DNA of 64,000 nucleotides from Thiohalomonas denitrificans (GTDB lineage Bacteria > Pseudomonadota > Gammaproteobacteria > Thiohalomonadales > Thiohalomonadaceae). The DNA is taken from the NCBI RefSeq assembly GCF_900102855.1, contig NZ_FMWD01000011.1, forward strand, positions 1-64,000. Reading direction: 5' to 3'. Below the pieces are notes generated by a model, which saw nothing but the letters and a program-made list of their open reading frames with translations, searched no databases and had not been told where the DNA came from. Every line of letters begins with the position of its first letter. The first letter of the stretch is position 1. A program made the position numbers and the translations under genes. Below, one piece after another: positions 1 through 9,426 of the stretch.

Positions 1-1105
1 GTAGGAGATTCTATGTCACGGCGCAAGCCTCGATGTGAGGTTTGGGCTGATAGGTGGTTTGGTTCTTAAGGAGCGAGAAGGCGATTCTTGCGATTTTCCT
101 TGCGAGGATGATGAACGCCTGCGTTGGGGATAGACCGCGGTCCAAGTGGCGCTGATAGAAGCCGCGCCAAGTGGCGCTTCGGCTCGCGGTCATAGCGGCT
201 AGGTAGAGAAGTCGGCGCAGCTCCGGGTCGCCTTGCTTGGTCAGTTTCCGTTGCCCCCGGGTCTTGCCGGAGTCCCGGACCCGCACATCAAGCCCCAGGA
301 ACGCGACGAAGGCGTCGTTGCTGCGGAAGTGACCTCGCTGGAAGGCCATGGTTAGCGCGGCGGCGCTCAGTGGTCCCACCCCCTCAATGCCTTGGCAGCG
401 CTCCATATCCGCCTGCCATTGGTGGTGGCGAATACATTCTCGAATCCGGCGCAGGATGGCGCTGTCGAGCATCTTGAACTGTTTGGTGAGCCCTTGGGCT
501 TCTCGCTTGAGCTCAGGTACCTCCCGCAGGCTCTGCTCCAGAGCTGATTTGGCCCGGACGAGCACGGCGCGGCGTCTGAGTAGCTGCTGGAGGGTGCGAT
601 AGCCCTTCGAGGGCGGTGTCCAGGGCCTTAGGTCAGCCCGTTCCCGGTCCAGGTACCGCCATAGCAGGCGGGCATCGGAACTGTCGGTCTTCGCGCGGCC
701 GCCGATGCTCTGGCGATAGCGGTTCAGGCGAAAGCCATCGACCACGTACACCGTATGGCCAAGGCGGTGCGCTTGGTCCACAAGTTCCATGTGGTAGGTA
801 TTGGTGGCCTCGACGGCCAGGCAGGCCGGAGCCTGCAACTGTTTTAGCCACCCGGCTATCGACCCCGGGTCATTCTCCAGAAGGATTACCGGAGCTTCAG
901 GATGTTCGCAGATAGCCAGCTCCGCCTTACTGACATCCACCCCCACCAGATACGGCCGTACAGGCATTGCCATGAGATGCTCCCCCGACTAATGTGAACA
1001 TGCTTGTCGGGGCTCACCCTAGCGCTGGCTTGCCATTAATCGTCGGTCCATAGCCGATAGATTCCATATTGGCGATTAGGTGAGGGGCGGGACGATATCT
1101 CCTAC
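1..1105 (-). mobile_element. IS110/IS1111-type insertion sequence, left end cut by window
   Basis: The transposase gene is bracketed by GTAGGAGAT (1-9) and its exact inverse ATCTCCTAC (1097-1105). IS1111-group elements carry such subterminal inverted repeats, while classical IS110 members lack them. The true ends should lie a few bases outside these repeats. The ~120 bp between the transposase start and the right repeat (974-1096) is non-coding and could hold the guide (bridge/seek) RNA. If the element follows the IS1111 layout, that RNA would instead lie downstream of the transposase, beyond base 1. No target-site duplication is expected for this family. Confidence 0.6.
11..973 (-). CDS. IS110-family transposase (IS1111-like)
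   Basis: A 320-aa DEDD recombinase of the IS110 family, which moves its element using a structured non-coding RNA made by the element. The N-terminal RuvC-like domain shows the acidic set D13 (GVDVSK), E55 (AVEATN), D97 and D100 (KTDSSD). The C-terminal Transposase_20 domain starts at GIEGVGPLSA and contains the conserved Ser region (TASRSATW). The ATG at 973 has a GGGGGAG ribosome site 6 bases upstream. The stop codon is followed at once by one arm of a 9-bp inverted repeat (1-9) whose partner lies at 1097-1105, as in the IS1111 subgroup. The reading frame is complete, so the enzyme looks intact. The left end of the element lies outside the window. Confidence 0.93.
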   Translation of the reverse strand: MAMPVRPYLVGVDVSKAELAICEHPEAPVILLENDPGSIAGWLKQLQAPACLAVEATNTYHMELVDQAHRLGHTVYVVDGFRLNRYRQSIGGRAKTDSSDARLLWRYLDRERADLRPWTPPSKGYRTLQQLLRRRAVLVRAKSALEQSLREVPELKREAQGLTKQFKMLDSAILRRIRECIRHHQWQADMERCQGIEGVGPLSAAALTMAFQRGHFRSNDAFVAFLGLDVRVRDSGKTRGQRKLTKQGDPELRRLLYLAAMTASRSATWRGFYQRHLDRGLSPTQAFIILARKIARIAFSLLKNQTTYQPKPHIEACAVT

Positions 1106-1303
1106 GGTCTGTGCCTTTGGCCAGATGCGGCGTTCGTCCCTCCACCCCGACAAGCCCCTTTGTGACTTGCCGGGAACAAACATACAAGCGGCGGAAGCCG
1201 CGATAACCTCCAAGGACCCCGCTGCATATTTGGGAAACGGGCGACTCAACTGGTTACAATGTTGGCACTTTCCCATCCATTTTCATGGAGTCACTGTCGC
1301 GCA
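974..1303. other. non-coding: IS right flank and region upstream of the HAD gene
   Basis: This 330-bp stretch holds the non-coding end of the IS to about 1105, then about 200 bp of host sequence before the nucleotidase gene. Several short open frames occur but none has a ribosome site or a recognisable product. No clear promoter or terminator was identified. Confidence 0.5.
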
Positions 1304-1969
1304 ATGATCGACTGGAGCCGGATCGATACCGTCCTTCTGGATATGGACGGCACTCTCTTGGACCTGAATTTCGATACCTACTTCTGGGTGGAGTACGTGC
1401 CCAAATGTTTTGCCGAAAAGAACGGTATCAGCATCAAGCAGGCCAAGGCCGAGCTTTATCCGCGCATGCATGCGGTGGAGGGCACCATGGACTGGTACTG
1501 TATCGATTACTGGGGGCGGGAGCTGGACCTCGATATCGCGCTATTGAAACAGGAGGTCGACCACCTGATCGCCGTGCATCCCCACGTGACCCCGTTTCTC
1601 GACGGGGTACGGGGCAGCGGCCGGCGCGCGGTTCTGGTGACCAACGCCCATATGAAGAGTCTCGAACTGAAAATGGAGAAGACCCGGCTCGCCGGTCACC
1701 TGGATCATCTGGTTTGTTCCCATGATTTCGGGATGCCCAAAGAGCATCCGCAGTTCTGGGATCAGCTGCAGAGTCGCGAGTCTTTCGACCCGGCCAGGAC
1801 CCTGCTGATTGACGACAGTCTGCCGGTGCTGCGATCGGCACGCGAATACGGTATCGACTGGTTATTGGCTGTTCACAAGCCCGATACCCGGCGCCCCGCC
1901 AAGGACGTGGAGGAGTTCGATGCGATCGAGAGCTTCCGGGACATCATGCCCGACACCGTCGGGACCTGA
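1304..1969 (+). CDS. yrfG: GMP/IMP-type HAD nucleotidase (YrfG-like)
   Basis: A 221-aa haloacid dehalogenase-superfamily phosphatase, closest to the YrfG group that dephosphorylates purine mononucleotides such as GMP and IMP. Motif I is DMDGTL with nucleophile D13 and acid/base D15. Motif II is VTNAHMK. The motif III lysine lies in MPKEHPQFW and motif IV is LLIDDS. The start was set at the ATG at 1304 (MIDWSRIDTVLLD), because the upstream in-frame ATG at 1259 adds 15 residues not typical of the family. The family is clear. The substrate is inferred from overall similarity only. Confidence 0.85.
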   Translation: MIDWSRIDTVLLDMDGTLLDLNFDTYFWVEYVPKCFAEKNGISIKQAKAELYPRMHAVEGTMDWYCIDYWGRELDLDIALLKQEVDHLIAVHPHVTPFLDGVRGSGRRAVLVTNAHMKSLELKMEKTRLAGHLDHLVCSHDFGMPKEHPQFWDQLQSRESFDPARTLLIDDSLPVLRSAREYGIDWLLAVHKPDTRRPAKDVEEFDAIESFRDIMPDTVGT

Positions 1970-1974
1970 GATTT

Positions 1975-2010
1975 CGCGAACCTGCCCTCCGTGTCCTCTG
2001 TGGTGAATCG
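1975..2010. repeat. intergenic CTCTGTG-type repeat
   Basis: The short segment around TGTCCTCTGTGGTG is one copy of the dispersed ACCACAGAGGACACAGAG-type sequence that recurs between genes in this window. It lies between two converging genes. Confidence 0.5.
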
Positions 2011-2013
2011 TCT

Positions 2014-2418
2014 TTAGTTGCCCCGGTTCTTTCTCTTGTCCCAGGACTTGAAGCGCTTGCGGCAGTAGGTCAGCAGGGTGTCATGATCGGGGAAGTAGAG
2101 GTCGAAACCCTTTTCGGCCGGTTCGTCATACTCACAGAAGTCATTGGAGTGCTCACGGCAGATCGTGGGGCGAGCTTCATAGATGCCGCAGCCGCCGTCG
2201 GACCGGAGATGGAGGCATGGTGTGTTGAACATCAGAAACCATCCGTCATCATCCTTGTAGACCTCCACATCCCGGTGTGAGACCTGCCACAGCAGATGCT
2301 CGAATTCGGCCTTGGAACGAGGTGTCTCGATCGCCTGGGTGACGTAGGTGCAGCATTTGGAGCCTGTGCAGAAACTGCACTTGTTCTCGGGCGTAATCTC
2401 GATTTGTTTCCTGGCCAC
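2014..2418 (-). CDS. YkgJ-family cysteine-cluster protein
   Basis: A protein of about 134 aa with the pattern CSFCTGSKCCTYV near the N-terminus, then CLHL, a GCGIYEARPTICR segment and a late cysteine in LLTYCRKRF. This arrangement marks the YkgJ (CxxCxxCC) zinc- or iron-binding family, whose function is unknown. A longer frame opens at 2532 but would overlap the end of rhlB by 74 bases with an unconserved alanine-rich head. A GTG at 2418 with AAGGGG upstream gives a protein starting just before the conserved part (MARKQIEITPENK), so it was preferred. It lies directly downstream of rhlB on the same strand and may be co-transcribed with it. Confidence 0.75.
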   Translation of the reverse strand: MARKQIEITPENKCSFCTGSKCCTYVTQAIETPRSKAEFEHLLWQVSHRDVEVYKDDDGWFLMFNTPCLHLRSDGGCGIYEARPTICREHSNDFCEYDEPAEKGFDLYFPDHDTLLTYCRKRFKSWDKRKNRGN

Positions 2419-2458
2419 GGCGACCCCTTCATTTCGGCCCGCGGGGCGGGCCGGTCCA

Positions 2459-3772
2459 TTATCCCTTTGAGGGACTGCGGTGGCTACTGCGTCCCCGGTG
2501 CCGCGAACGGTCGCCGCTGCCGCGGTTCCCATCGGCTCGTTTGCCTCCCCGGCCCCCCGGTTGCTTGTCCCGCCGCGGGGCCCTTACCGGCGCCTTGGGC
2601 TCCACGAGCAGGCCTTCGCTGATCGGCTCTACCGGGATCTTGTGGCCGATATAGGCCTCGATCTCCATGAGTGAGAAGGCGTACTCCTCGCAGGCAAAGC
2701 TGATCGCCGTTCCGGCGGCCCCGGCTCGTGCGGTACGGCCGATGCGGTGCACGTAATCCTCTGCGTCCTGGGGCAGGTCGAAGTTGAACACGTGAGTGAC
2801 ATCCGGGATGTGCAGTCCCCGGGCCGCGACATCGGTGGCCACCAGAAAGGCGTACTCTCCGGATTCGAATTGGCCCAGCAGGCGCTGGCGCTTCTTCTGT
2901 GGAACGTCGCCGGAGAGAATGGAGGTCTTGTGCCCGTTGCCCTCCAGATAGCCCCATACGCGATCGGCGACGCGTTTGGTATTGACGAAGATGATGCTGC
3001 GCTCCGGCTTAAAGCGTTCGATCAGGCCCAGCAGCAGCGGGATTTTTTCATTCATCGCCGGGAAGTAGACCGACTCCTCGACCCGTTCGGCAGTGACCTG
3101 CTCCGGCTCCACCTCTACCTGGTGAGGGTTGTTCATATGCTCGTACGCGAGCTCGGCTACCCGGAACGAGAGCGTAGCGGAAAAGAGCAGTCCGAGGCGT
3201 TCCTCGGGATGGGGCATGCGGCGCAGCAGATAGCGGATATCCTTGATGAATCCGAGATCGAACATTCGGTCGGCTTCATCGAGTACCATCACCTGGATGG
3301 CCCTGAGGTCGAACACCTTCTGCTTGAAGTAATCGATGATGCGACCGGGCGTACCGATGAGCACATCGACGCCGTCCCGCAGCTGCTGCCGCTGCTCTTC
3401 GTAGCCGGTACCGCCGTAGATCAGACCGAGCCGGAAGCCGGTGTGGCGGCCAATCTGTTCGGCATCACGATGGATCTGGATGGCCAGCTCACGTGTCGGT
3501 GCCAGGATGATGGCGCGCGGCTGATTGGGGCGTCTCCCCTCTTTGGCCGGCTCACGAATCAGGTGGGTGAAAAGTGCGATGAGAAAGGCGGCAGTCTTGC
3601 CGGTGCCGGTCTGGGCCTGGCCCGCGACATCCTTGCCGGCCAATGCAAGCGGCAGCGTCTCGGCCTGGATTCGGGTGCATTGGGAAAAACCCGTTTCTTC
3701 GACACCCCGGAGGACGGGCTCGGGCAGATCGAAGGAACGGAACGAAACGTCTGTCAATAGCGTATCACTCAT
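2459..3772 (-). CDS. rhlB: ATP-dependent RNA helicase RhlB (DEAD-box)
   Basis: A 437-aa DEAD-box helicase. In E. coli, RhlB unwinds structured RNA for the RNase E degradosome. The motifs appear in order: Q motif in [17 protein letters not shown], Walker [24 protein letters not shown] in [13 protein letters not shown] in LFSATL, then ARGLHIPDV and [10 protein letters not shown] in the second RecA domain. The C-terminal tail is rich in Arg and Gly, as expected for RNA contact. The start at [11 protein letters not shown] matches the family. The first ATG of the open frame at 3856 adds an unlikely 28 residues. Divergence from trxA-rho is the classic rhlB/trxA/rho arrangement and supports RhlB over RhlE. 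Confidence 0.92.
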   Translation of the reverse strand: MSDTLLTDVSFRSFDLPEPVLRGVEETGFSQCTRIQAETLPLALAGKDVAGQAQTGTGKTAAFLIALFTHLIREPAKEGRRPNQPRAIILAPTRELAIQIHRDAEQIGRHTGFRLGLIYGGTGYEEQRQQLRDGVDVLIGTPGRIIDYFKQKVFDLRAIQVMVLDEADRMFDLGFIKDIRYLLRRMPHPEERLGLLFSATLSFRVAELAYEHMNNPHQVEVEPEQVTAERVEESVYFPAMNEKIPLLLGLIERFKPERSIIFVNTKRVADRVWGYLEGNGHKTSILSGDVPQKKRQRLLGQFESGEYAFLVATDVAARGLHIPDVTHVFNFDLPQDAEDYVHRIGRTARAGAAGTAISFACEEYAFSLMEIEAYIGHKIPVEPISEGLLVEPKAPVRAPRRDKQPGGRGGKRADGNRGSGDRSRHRGRSSHRSPSKG

Positions 3773-3958
3773 AAGTTGGGAAGAATAACAGAAACGGCCG
3801 TCTTTGGGACTTGAAATGGGGACGGTATTGGGCTCAAATGGGTTGAAAACCCACAACTAACGATATGTTCCGGCTGGGAGTCGGTCGGATTATGGAATCC
3901 GTGGCGATTCCGCAATCCGACCGATTCCTGAATCGGGCGAATTGGAGGCACGCGAAAA

Positions 3959-4285
3959 TTGAGCGACAAAATCGTTTACGTCACCGATGATACTTTCGAG
4001 GGAGAGGTGATCGGCGCCGAGGGTGCTGTCCTCGTCGATTACTGGGCGGATTGGTGCGGCCCCTGCAAAATGATTGCGCCGGTTCTCGATGAGATTGCCG
4101 AGGAGTATGCCGGCAAGCTCAAGGTCGCCAAGCTGAATATCGACGAAAACCCGAACACGCCACCGAAATACGGTATCCGCGGGATCCCGACCTTGATGCT
4201 GTTCAAGGACGGTAGTGTGGAGGCGACCAAGGTGGGCGCCGTTTCCAAGTCGCAGCTGACGGCCTTCATCGACAGCAATCTCTGA
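3959..4285 (+). CDS. trxA: thioredoxin 1
   Basis: A 108-aa cytoplasmic thioredoxin that reduces protein disulfides. The active site WCGPC is at residues 32-36, and the conserved cis-proline lies in [11 protein letters not shown]. The length equals that of E. coli TrxA. Translation starts at a TTG (3959), preceded by a TTGGAGGC ribosome site 10 bases upstream. No ATG exists near the expected N-terminus. It lies between divergent rhlB and downstream rho. Confidence 0.96.
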   Translation: MSDKIVYVTDDTFEGEVIGAEGAVLVDYWADWCGPCKMIAPVLDEIAEEYAGKLKVAKLNIDENPNTPPKYGIRGIPTLMLFKDGSVEATKVGAVSKSQLTAFIDSNL

Positions 4286-4500
4286 AAATAGAAAATTTCG
4301 TCCCGTCTGGCGTATCCTGCTGGACGGGACCCGATCCGGGTGATACCCTTCCAAGGGATACGCATCTGAATTCGTACAGACAGACCGCCGTATCCGGCAC
4401 TCCCCTTTCCAGAGTTGTTGGGCCATTCGGGCCTTTTCGTGTACCCGTTGATTCCTCCACACTACTCGCGCTCATGCAGTAGCTATCCACAGCCAAAACG
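4286..4500 (+). promoter_or_regulatory. trxA-rho spacer, probable rho leader with stem-loops
   Basis: This 215-bp gap holds an 8-bp perfect stem (GTCCCGTC 4300-4307 with GACGGGAC 4323-4330, 15-nt loop) and a following CCCTT/AAGGG hairpin near 4347-4360. Neither is followed by a T tract, so they are not standard intrinsic terminators. In enterobacteria the rho leader is a site of Rho-dependent autoregulation. That role here is inferred from position. Confidence 0.45.
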
Positions 4501-5757
4501 ATGAACCTGACCGAACTTAAGAGAAAACCCGCCTCGGAACTGCTTGATATTGCCAGCTCCCTCGGCGTTGAAGGCATATCCCGCTCCCGTAAAGAAGCCG
4601 TTATCTTCTCCATCCTCAAGGCCCAGGCCAAGCAGGGTGAGGATATCTACGGTGACGGGGTCCTGGAAATCCTGCAGGACGGCTTTGGCTTCCTGCGCTC
4701 GGCTGGTAGTTCCTACCTGGCCGGCCCGGATGACATCTATATCTCGCCCAGCCAGATTCGCCGCTTCAGTCTGCGCACCGGCGATACCGTCGCCGGCAAG
4801 ATTCGGCCGCCCAAAGAGGGCGAACGCTATTTTGCATTGCTGAAGGTCAGCGAGATCAATTTCGAGCCGCCCGAGAATGCCAAGGGCAAGGTTCTGTTCG
4901 AGAACCTCACACCGCTTCATCCGGATGAGCGGCTCGACCTGGAACTGGGTAATGGCTCCACCGAAGATATCACCGCCAGGGTGATTGACCTGGTGGCACC
5001 GGTCGGAAAGGGGCAACGAGGCCTGATTGTCTCCCCGCCCAAGGCCGGCAAAACCATGCTCCTCCAGAACGTCGCTCAATCCATCGCCCACAATCATCCC
5101 GAGTGCTACCTTATCGTGCTGCTTATCGACGAGCGGCCTGAAGAGGTCACCGAGATGGCGCGTTCGGTACGTGGCGAGGTGGTTTCTTCCACCTTCGACG
5201 AGCCGGCCAGCCGGCATGTGCAGGTGGCGGAGATGGTGATCGAAAAGGCCAAGCGGCTGGTCGAGCACAAGAAAGACGTCATTATTCTGCTCGACTCCAT
5301 TACGCGACTGGCCCGGGCCTACAACACCGTCATTCCCTCTTCCGGCAAGGTGTTGACCGGTGGTGTCGATGCCAATGCACTGCATCGTCCCAAGCGCTTC
5401 TTCGGAGCGGCGCGCAATATCGAAGAGGGTGGCTCGCTGACCATTATGGCCACCGCCCTGGTCGATACCGGGTCGCGCATGGACGATGTCATCTATGAGG
5501 AGTTCAAGGGCACCGGCAATCTCGAGATCCACCTGGACCGGAAGATTGCCGAGAGGCGGGTCTATCCTTCGATCAACATCAATCGCTCCGGTACGCGTCG
5601 TGAAGAGTTGCTTACCAGCGTCGATGAGTTGCAGAAGATGTGGATTCTCCGCAAGCTCCTGCACCCGATGGATGAGCTGGCGGCCATGGAGTTCCTCCAT
5701 GACAAGCTCAAGGTCACCAAGACCAATGCCGAATTCTTCGGTTCGATGAAGGGCTGA
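4501..5757 (+). CDS. rho: transcription termination factor Rho
   Basis: A 418-aa hexameric RNA-dependent ATPase that ends transcription at rut sites. It has the N-terminal helical region ([18 protein letters not shown]) and the cold-shock-like RNA-binding fold ([22 protein letters not shown]). The ATPase core has Walker A PPKAGKT, Walker [17 protein letters not shown], and the Q/R loops around [20 protein letters not shown]. Length matches the E. coli protein (419 aa). No insertion is seen. Confidence 0.98.
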   Translation: MNLTELKRKPASELLDIASSLGVEGISRSRKEAVIFSILKAQAKQGEDIYGDGVLEILQDGFGFLRSAGSSYLAGPDDIYISPSQIRRFSLRTGDTVAGKIRPPKEGERYFALLKVSEINFEPPENAKGKVLFENLTPLHPDERLDLELGNGSTEDITARVIDLVAPVGKGQRGLIVSPPKAGKTMLLQNVAQSIAHNHPECYLIVLLIDERPEEVTEMARSVRGEVVSSTFDEPASRHVQVAEMVIEKAKRLVEHKKDVIILLDSITRLARAYNTVIPSSGKVLTGGVDANALHRPKRFFGAARNIEEGGSLTIMATALVDTGSRMDDVIYEEFKGTGNLEIHLDRKIAERRVYPSININRSGTRREELLTSVDELQKMWILRKLLHPMDELAAMEFLHDKLKVTKTNAEFFGSMKG

Positions 5758-5896
5758 TTCGGCGGCGGCGCGAGAGTGCCGCCAAAGAGCACCACAGAGG
5801 CGCAGAGTACGGGGGACGACGGCCCGCCGTTCAGTGATTTACGTACGCAGTGAGTTACTCTGCGTCCCTGCGGTGATCATCCGATACGGTCCCGAA
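5758..5896. terminator. convergent rho/glgP spacer with inverted repeats
   Basis: Two converging genes end here. A GC-rich stem (GGCGGC near 5761 with GCCGCC ending 5783) follows rho directly. Further on, CACCACAGAGGCGCAGAGT (near 5790) and ACTCTGCGTCCCTGCGGTG (near 5856) form an imperfect long-range inverted pair. No long T tract is present, so a terminator role is inferred from position. Confidence 0.4.
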
Positions 5897-8383
5897 TCAG
5901 AGATTCCGCTCCGGCTTTACTCCCCAGATCTTTTCAGCGTATTCCTGCACGGTCCGGTCGGACGAGAAGTTTCCCATCAGCGCGGTGTTGAGTACCGCCC
6001 GGCGTGCCCAGACATCCGGGTCGTGGTAGATACGGTCCACATCTTTTTGACGTTCGATGTAGGAGCGGTAGTCGGCCAGGACGAAATAGCGGTCGTGGTT
6101 GAGAAGTCCCTCGACGATAGGCTTGAAGCGGTTTGGCTCTTCCGGGGAAAAATACCCGCCGCCAATCATCTCCAGGGTCTGCCTCAATTCGGGATCGGCA
6201 TTGACCCAGGACCTGGGGTCGTAGCCATTTCGGCGCAGGACTTCCAGCTCTTCGACCGTATTTCCGAAGATGAAGATGTTCTCCTCGCCGACCTCCTGCC
6301 GGATCTCGATGTTTGCACCGTCCAGCGTGCCGATGGTCAGGGCCCCGTTCAATGCCAGCTTCATGTTGCCCGTTCCCGAGGCCTCGGTTCCGGCGGTGGA
6401 GATCTGCTCGGAGAGATCGACAGCGGGAATCAGCCCGACTGCCGTGGAAACGTCATAGTTGGGAATAAACAGCACCTTGAGCCGGTCGCCAATCCGCGGG
6501 TCGTTATTGACGATATCGGCCACCGCGTGAATGAGCTCGATTTGCAGTTTGGCGATCCGGTAGCTCGGGGCGGCCTTGCCCGCGAACATCACCGAGCGGG
6601 GGACACGATCGTCCGCCTGCCCGTTGCGAATACGGTTGTAGAGTGTCACCACGTGGAGCACGTTGAGTAGCTGGCGCTTGTATTCATGGAGCCGCTTCAC
6701 CTGCACATCGAACAGGGAGGTCGGGTCGACCCTCACTCCGACCCGATCCGCTAGTGAGGCAGCCACGGATTCCTTGTTTGCCCTTTTTACCTGCCGAAAC
6801 GCCTCCAGAAACTCCTCGTCCTCGGCGAACGTCGCAAGTTCCGCCAGCGCCGGCAGGTCCGTGACCCAGTCATGCCCGATATAGCGGGAGATCAGACCGG
6901 AAAGGCCCGGATTCGCCTGATGCAGCCAGAGCCGGGGGGTGATCCCATTGGTGACATTGACGAACCGTTCGGGCATCAACTCGTGAAAATCCCGGAAGAT
7001 CCGCTCCTTGAGCAGCTTCGTGTGGATCGCTGCCACCCCGTTGACCGTATGGCTGCCGATGATGGCCAGGTGTGCCATGCGTACCCGCTTGCCACCCTCT
7101 TCATCGATCAGGGACATTCGGCGCAAGCGGTCCACATCGCCGGGGAACTGATGCATCACCCGATTGAGGAAGCGATGGTTCACCTCATAGATGATCTGCA
7201 GGTGACGCGGCAGCAACTGCTCCAGCAGTGATACAGGCCAGGTTTCCAGGGCTTCCGGCAGCAGGGTATGGTTGGTGTAGCCAAATACGCGGGTGGTGAT
7301 CTCCCATGCCGTCTCCCACTCCTGGTGGTAGCGGTCGATGAGCAGGCGCATCAGCTCCGGAATGGCGATCGACGGATGGGTGTCGTTGAGCTGAATGGCC
7401 ACCTTGTCGGGCAGATCGAGCAGGGAATCATGCTGTTTGAGGAAGCGTGCAATGATGTCCTGCAGGGAAGCGCTGACGAAAAAATACTGCTGCTTCAATC
7501 GGAGTTCGCGACCCTCGGTGGTCTCGTCCGAGGGATAGAGGACCTTGGAGAGGTTCTCGGAGTCGGTTTTGTCCTCCACCGCCTTGATGTAGTTGCCTTC
7601 GTTGAAATAGCGCAGGTCGAAGTCACGGGACGCCTTGGCCGACCAGAGTCGCATATTGTTGACCGTATCCACCCCGTAGCCGGGAATGGGAGTGTCATAG
7701 GCCATCGCCATCACCTCATCGGTGTCCTGCCAATGATGGTGAACCCGTCCCCTCTCATCGTGGTACTGCACCACTTCCCCGTAGAATTCGACGGGATAGA
7801 GCACCTCCGGGCGGGGAAACTCCCACGGATTGCCATAGCGGAGCCAGTTGTCCGGGTGCTCCACCTGATGTCCGTTTTCGATTGCCTGGCGGAACATGCC
7901 GTATTCGTAACGGATACCGTAGCCGTAGCCGGGCAGACTCAGTGTCGCCATGGAATCGAGAAAGCAGGCGGCAAGCCGGCCGAGACCGCCATTGCCGAGG
8001 GCGGCGTCGAACTCCAGGTCGGCGATCGCCTCTAGGTCCAGACCCAGTTCGAGCAGCGCCTCCCTGGTTTCGTCGCAAAATCCCAGGTTCAACAGGCTGT
8101 TGATGAGGCTGCGGCCGATCAGAAACTCCAGAGAGAAGTAGTAGACCCTCTTGGTGTCCTCACGGTAGTAGGTGCGCATCGTCTCCATCCAGCGTTCGAT
8201 GAGGCGGTCGCGCACGACATAGGCCGTGGCATGGAACCAGTCACGGTCGGTCGCCGTATAGTTATCCTTGCCCACCGCGTAGATCATGCGGTTGGCCAGT
8301 GACTGTTTGATGGACGCGACGTCGAGTCCCTCGTAGTCGTACTTGAAGGCCCGGTTCATGCGTCCTGAGGGCATTCGATCCAT
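5897..8383 (-). CDS. glgP: glycogen/starch/alpha-glucan phosphorylase
   Basis: An 828-aa GT35 enzyme that releases glucose-1-phosphate from alpha-1,4-glucans using pyridoxal phosphate. The PLP-lysine motif is GTGNMKLALNGALTIGT in the C-terminal half. Other hallmarks are EFLIGRSL, the GNGGLGRLAACF catalytic loop and VKRLHEYKRQLLN. The open frame runs 194 codons further upstream, but that extension has no homology character and overlaps the opposite-strand DUF3135 gene. The ATG at 8383 has an AGGGA ribosome site and gives the usual family length. No other glycogen gene is nearby. Confidence 0.94.
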   Translation of the reverse strand: MDRMPSGRMNRAFKYDYEGLDVASIKQSLANRMIYAVGKDNYTATDRDWFHATAYVVRDRLIERWMETMRTYYREDTKRVYYFSLEFLIGRSLINSLLNLGFCDETREALLELGLDLEAIADLEFDAALGNGGLGRLAACFLDSMATLSLPGYGYGIRYEYGMFRQAIENGHQVEHPDNWLRYGNPWEFPRPEVLYPVEFYGEVVQYHDERGRVHHHWQDTDEVMAMAYDTPIPGYGVDTVNNMRLWSAKASRDFDLRYFNEGNYIKAVEDKTDSENLSKVLYPSDETTEGRELRLKQQYFFVSASLQDIIARFLKQHDSLLDLPDKVAIQLNDTHPSIAIPELMRLLIDRYHQEWETAWEITTRVFGYTNHTLLPEALETWPVSLLEQLLPRHLQIIYEVNHRFLNRVMHQFPGDVDRLRRMSLIDEEGGKRVRMAHLAIIGSHTVNGVAAIHTKLLKERIFRDFHELMPERFVNVTNGITPRLWLHQANPGLSGLISRYIGHDWVTDLPALAELATFAEDEEFLEAFRQVKRANKESVAASLADRVGVRVDPTSLFDVQVKRLHEYKRQLLNVLHVVTLYNRIRNGQADDRVPRSVMFAGKAAPSYRIAKLQIELIHAVADIVNNDPRIGDRLKVLFIPNYDVSTAVGLIPAVDLSEQISTAGTEASGTGNMKLALNGALTIGTLDGANIEIRQEVGEENIFIFGNTVEELEVLRRNGYDPRSWVNADPELRQTLEMIGGGYFSPEEPNRFKPIVEGLLNHDRYFVLADYRSYIERQKDVDRIYHDPDVWARRAVLNTALMGNFSSDRTVQEYAEKIWGVKPERNL

Positions 8384-8623
8384 TTTTATCCCTGGGTAGA
8401 GAGGTGGAGGTGTTTCGGTTGCGGCAGCACCCGGCGGCGAATTGAACCTCGAGGGGTCATCAAAGGAATATGGTCGCCTGAGCCCCGCCAGACCCTGACG
8501 AAAAGATAGTTGATGCCCGGGATGAGTGTTTCTACGCGTTCCCGGAGGGTTGGCAGGGGCTATGGCTGGGCTACACTGTCGAGACCATCGACAGGGAAGT
8601 CGGCGACCGCTCAAGGAGGAGAG
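8384..8623. other. divergent spacer between glgP and the DUF3135 gene
   Basis: 240 bp without a convincing gene, holding the start regions of two divergent genes. The AGGAGGAG ribosome site of the DUF3135 gene lies at its right end (about 8614-8621). No clear -35/-10 pair was identified. Confidence 0.4.
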
Positions 8624-8980
8624 ATGATCACGCCGCCGGAATACGAAGACCTGAGGGCCCTGGCCCAGCGGGACCCGGACGCCTTCGAGCGTCGGCGCCG
8701 TGAAATCATCGAGTCGGCGCTGGCACGTGTTCCCGAAGAGCGCCGCCAGCGAATGCGGCGCCTCCAGTGGCGAATCGACCAGGAACGACTCCGCTGCACA
8801 AACCCCCTCTCCGCCTGCATCACTCTCTCGCGCATGATGTGGGACTCGGTAACCGGGAACCATGGACTGCTGGATGTGCTCCATAATGGCAAACGGGTAC
8901 GCGAAGATGAAACGGGTGCCACGGTTCTGCCGCTGAATCGGCATCGAATGCCGCATTCGGAGCACACCCCCGCCGAGTAG
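8624..8980 (+). CDS. DUF3135 domain-containing protein
   Basis: A 118-aa protein. The DUF3135 pattern is visible: DLRALAQRDPDAFERRRREII, then RRMRRLQWRIDQERLR, then ITLSRMMWDSV. The function of the family is unknown; it is common in Chromatiales and other gammaproteobacteria. The start at 8624 (MITPPEYED) is set by an AGGAGGAG ribosome site 2-9 bases upstream. An earlier in-frame ATG at 8510 would add residues unlike the family. The sequence is soluble, basic and mostly helical. Confidence 0.75.
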   Translation: MITPPEYEDLRALAQRDPDAFERRRREIIESALARVPEERRQRMRRLQWRIDQERLRCTNPLSACITLSRMMWDSVTGNHGLLDVLHNGKRVREDETGATVLPLNRHRMPHSEHTPAE

Positions 8981-9099
8981 TCACCGCATACCGCTTGCCG
9001 CCGGAGCTGGGTTTTCCTATAATCGGCGGTTTCCTGCGTGCGGTGCCTGCCAAAAGGCGTGGGTAGCGGCATGCGAAACAATCCAAGGGGCTTAGTGCA

Positions 9100-9306
9100 A
9101 TGAAGTCGGATATCCATCCTGAATATCAGGAAATCACCGTCAACTGCAGTTGCGGTAACAGTTTCAAGACCCGCTCGACCGCCAAAGAGGACCTGAACCT
9201 CGACGTCTGCTCCGCTTGCCACCCGTTCTTCACCGGCAAACAGAAGATGGTCGATACCGGCGGTCGTGTGGACAAGTTCCGTCAGAAGTACGGAATCAAA
9301 AAATAA
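9100..9306 (+). CDS. rpmE: 50S ribosomal protein L31
   Basis: A 68-aa large-subunit ribosomal protein of the zinc-binding (C+) type. Cysteines C16 and C18 (NCSCGN) and C37 and C40 (DVCSACHPF) form the metal site. The signature HPFFTGKQK is intact. It has its own promoter region and is followed by an intrinsic terminator, so it is probably a single-gene unit. Confidence 0.97.
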   Translation: MKSDIHPEYQEITVNCSCGNSFKTRSTAKEDLNLDVCSACHPFFTGKQKMVDTGGRVDKFRQKYGIKK

Positions 9307-9334
9307 GACCTCCCATGCCCCGCATGAGGGTGGT

Positions 9335-9367
9335 AAAAGGGGCGTACCGAGAGGGCGCCCCTTTTTT
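9335..9367 (+). terminator. rho-independent terminator of rpmE
   Basis: AAAAGGGGCG (9335-9344) pairs with CGCCCCTTTT (9356-9365) around an 11-nt loop and ends in a T tract. It lies 28 bases after the rpmE stop codon. Confidence 0.88.
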
Positions 9368-9426
9368 GTGCCTGTTCCGGGCCGCCGGCTCCTGGCGGAT
9401 TGAAAAAACCGCGGAGAAGTTATGAG

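Noticed and set aside
3843-3869. Possible trxA promoter TTGAAA / TATGTT
   Set aside because: The spacer is only 15 bp and the boxes are weak, so it was not listed as a feature.
4483-5700. 405-aa open frame antisense to rho
   Set aside because: A codon-bias shadow of rho, with no ribosome site and no recognisable product.
8384-8965. Possible 194-residue N-terminal extension of glycogen phosphorylase
   Set aside because: It overlaps the DUF3135 gene antisense, lacks homology character, and a good start with ribosome site exists at 8383.
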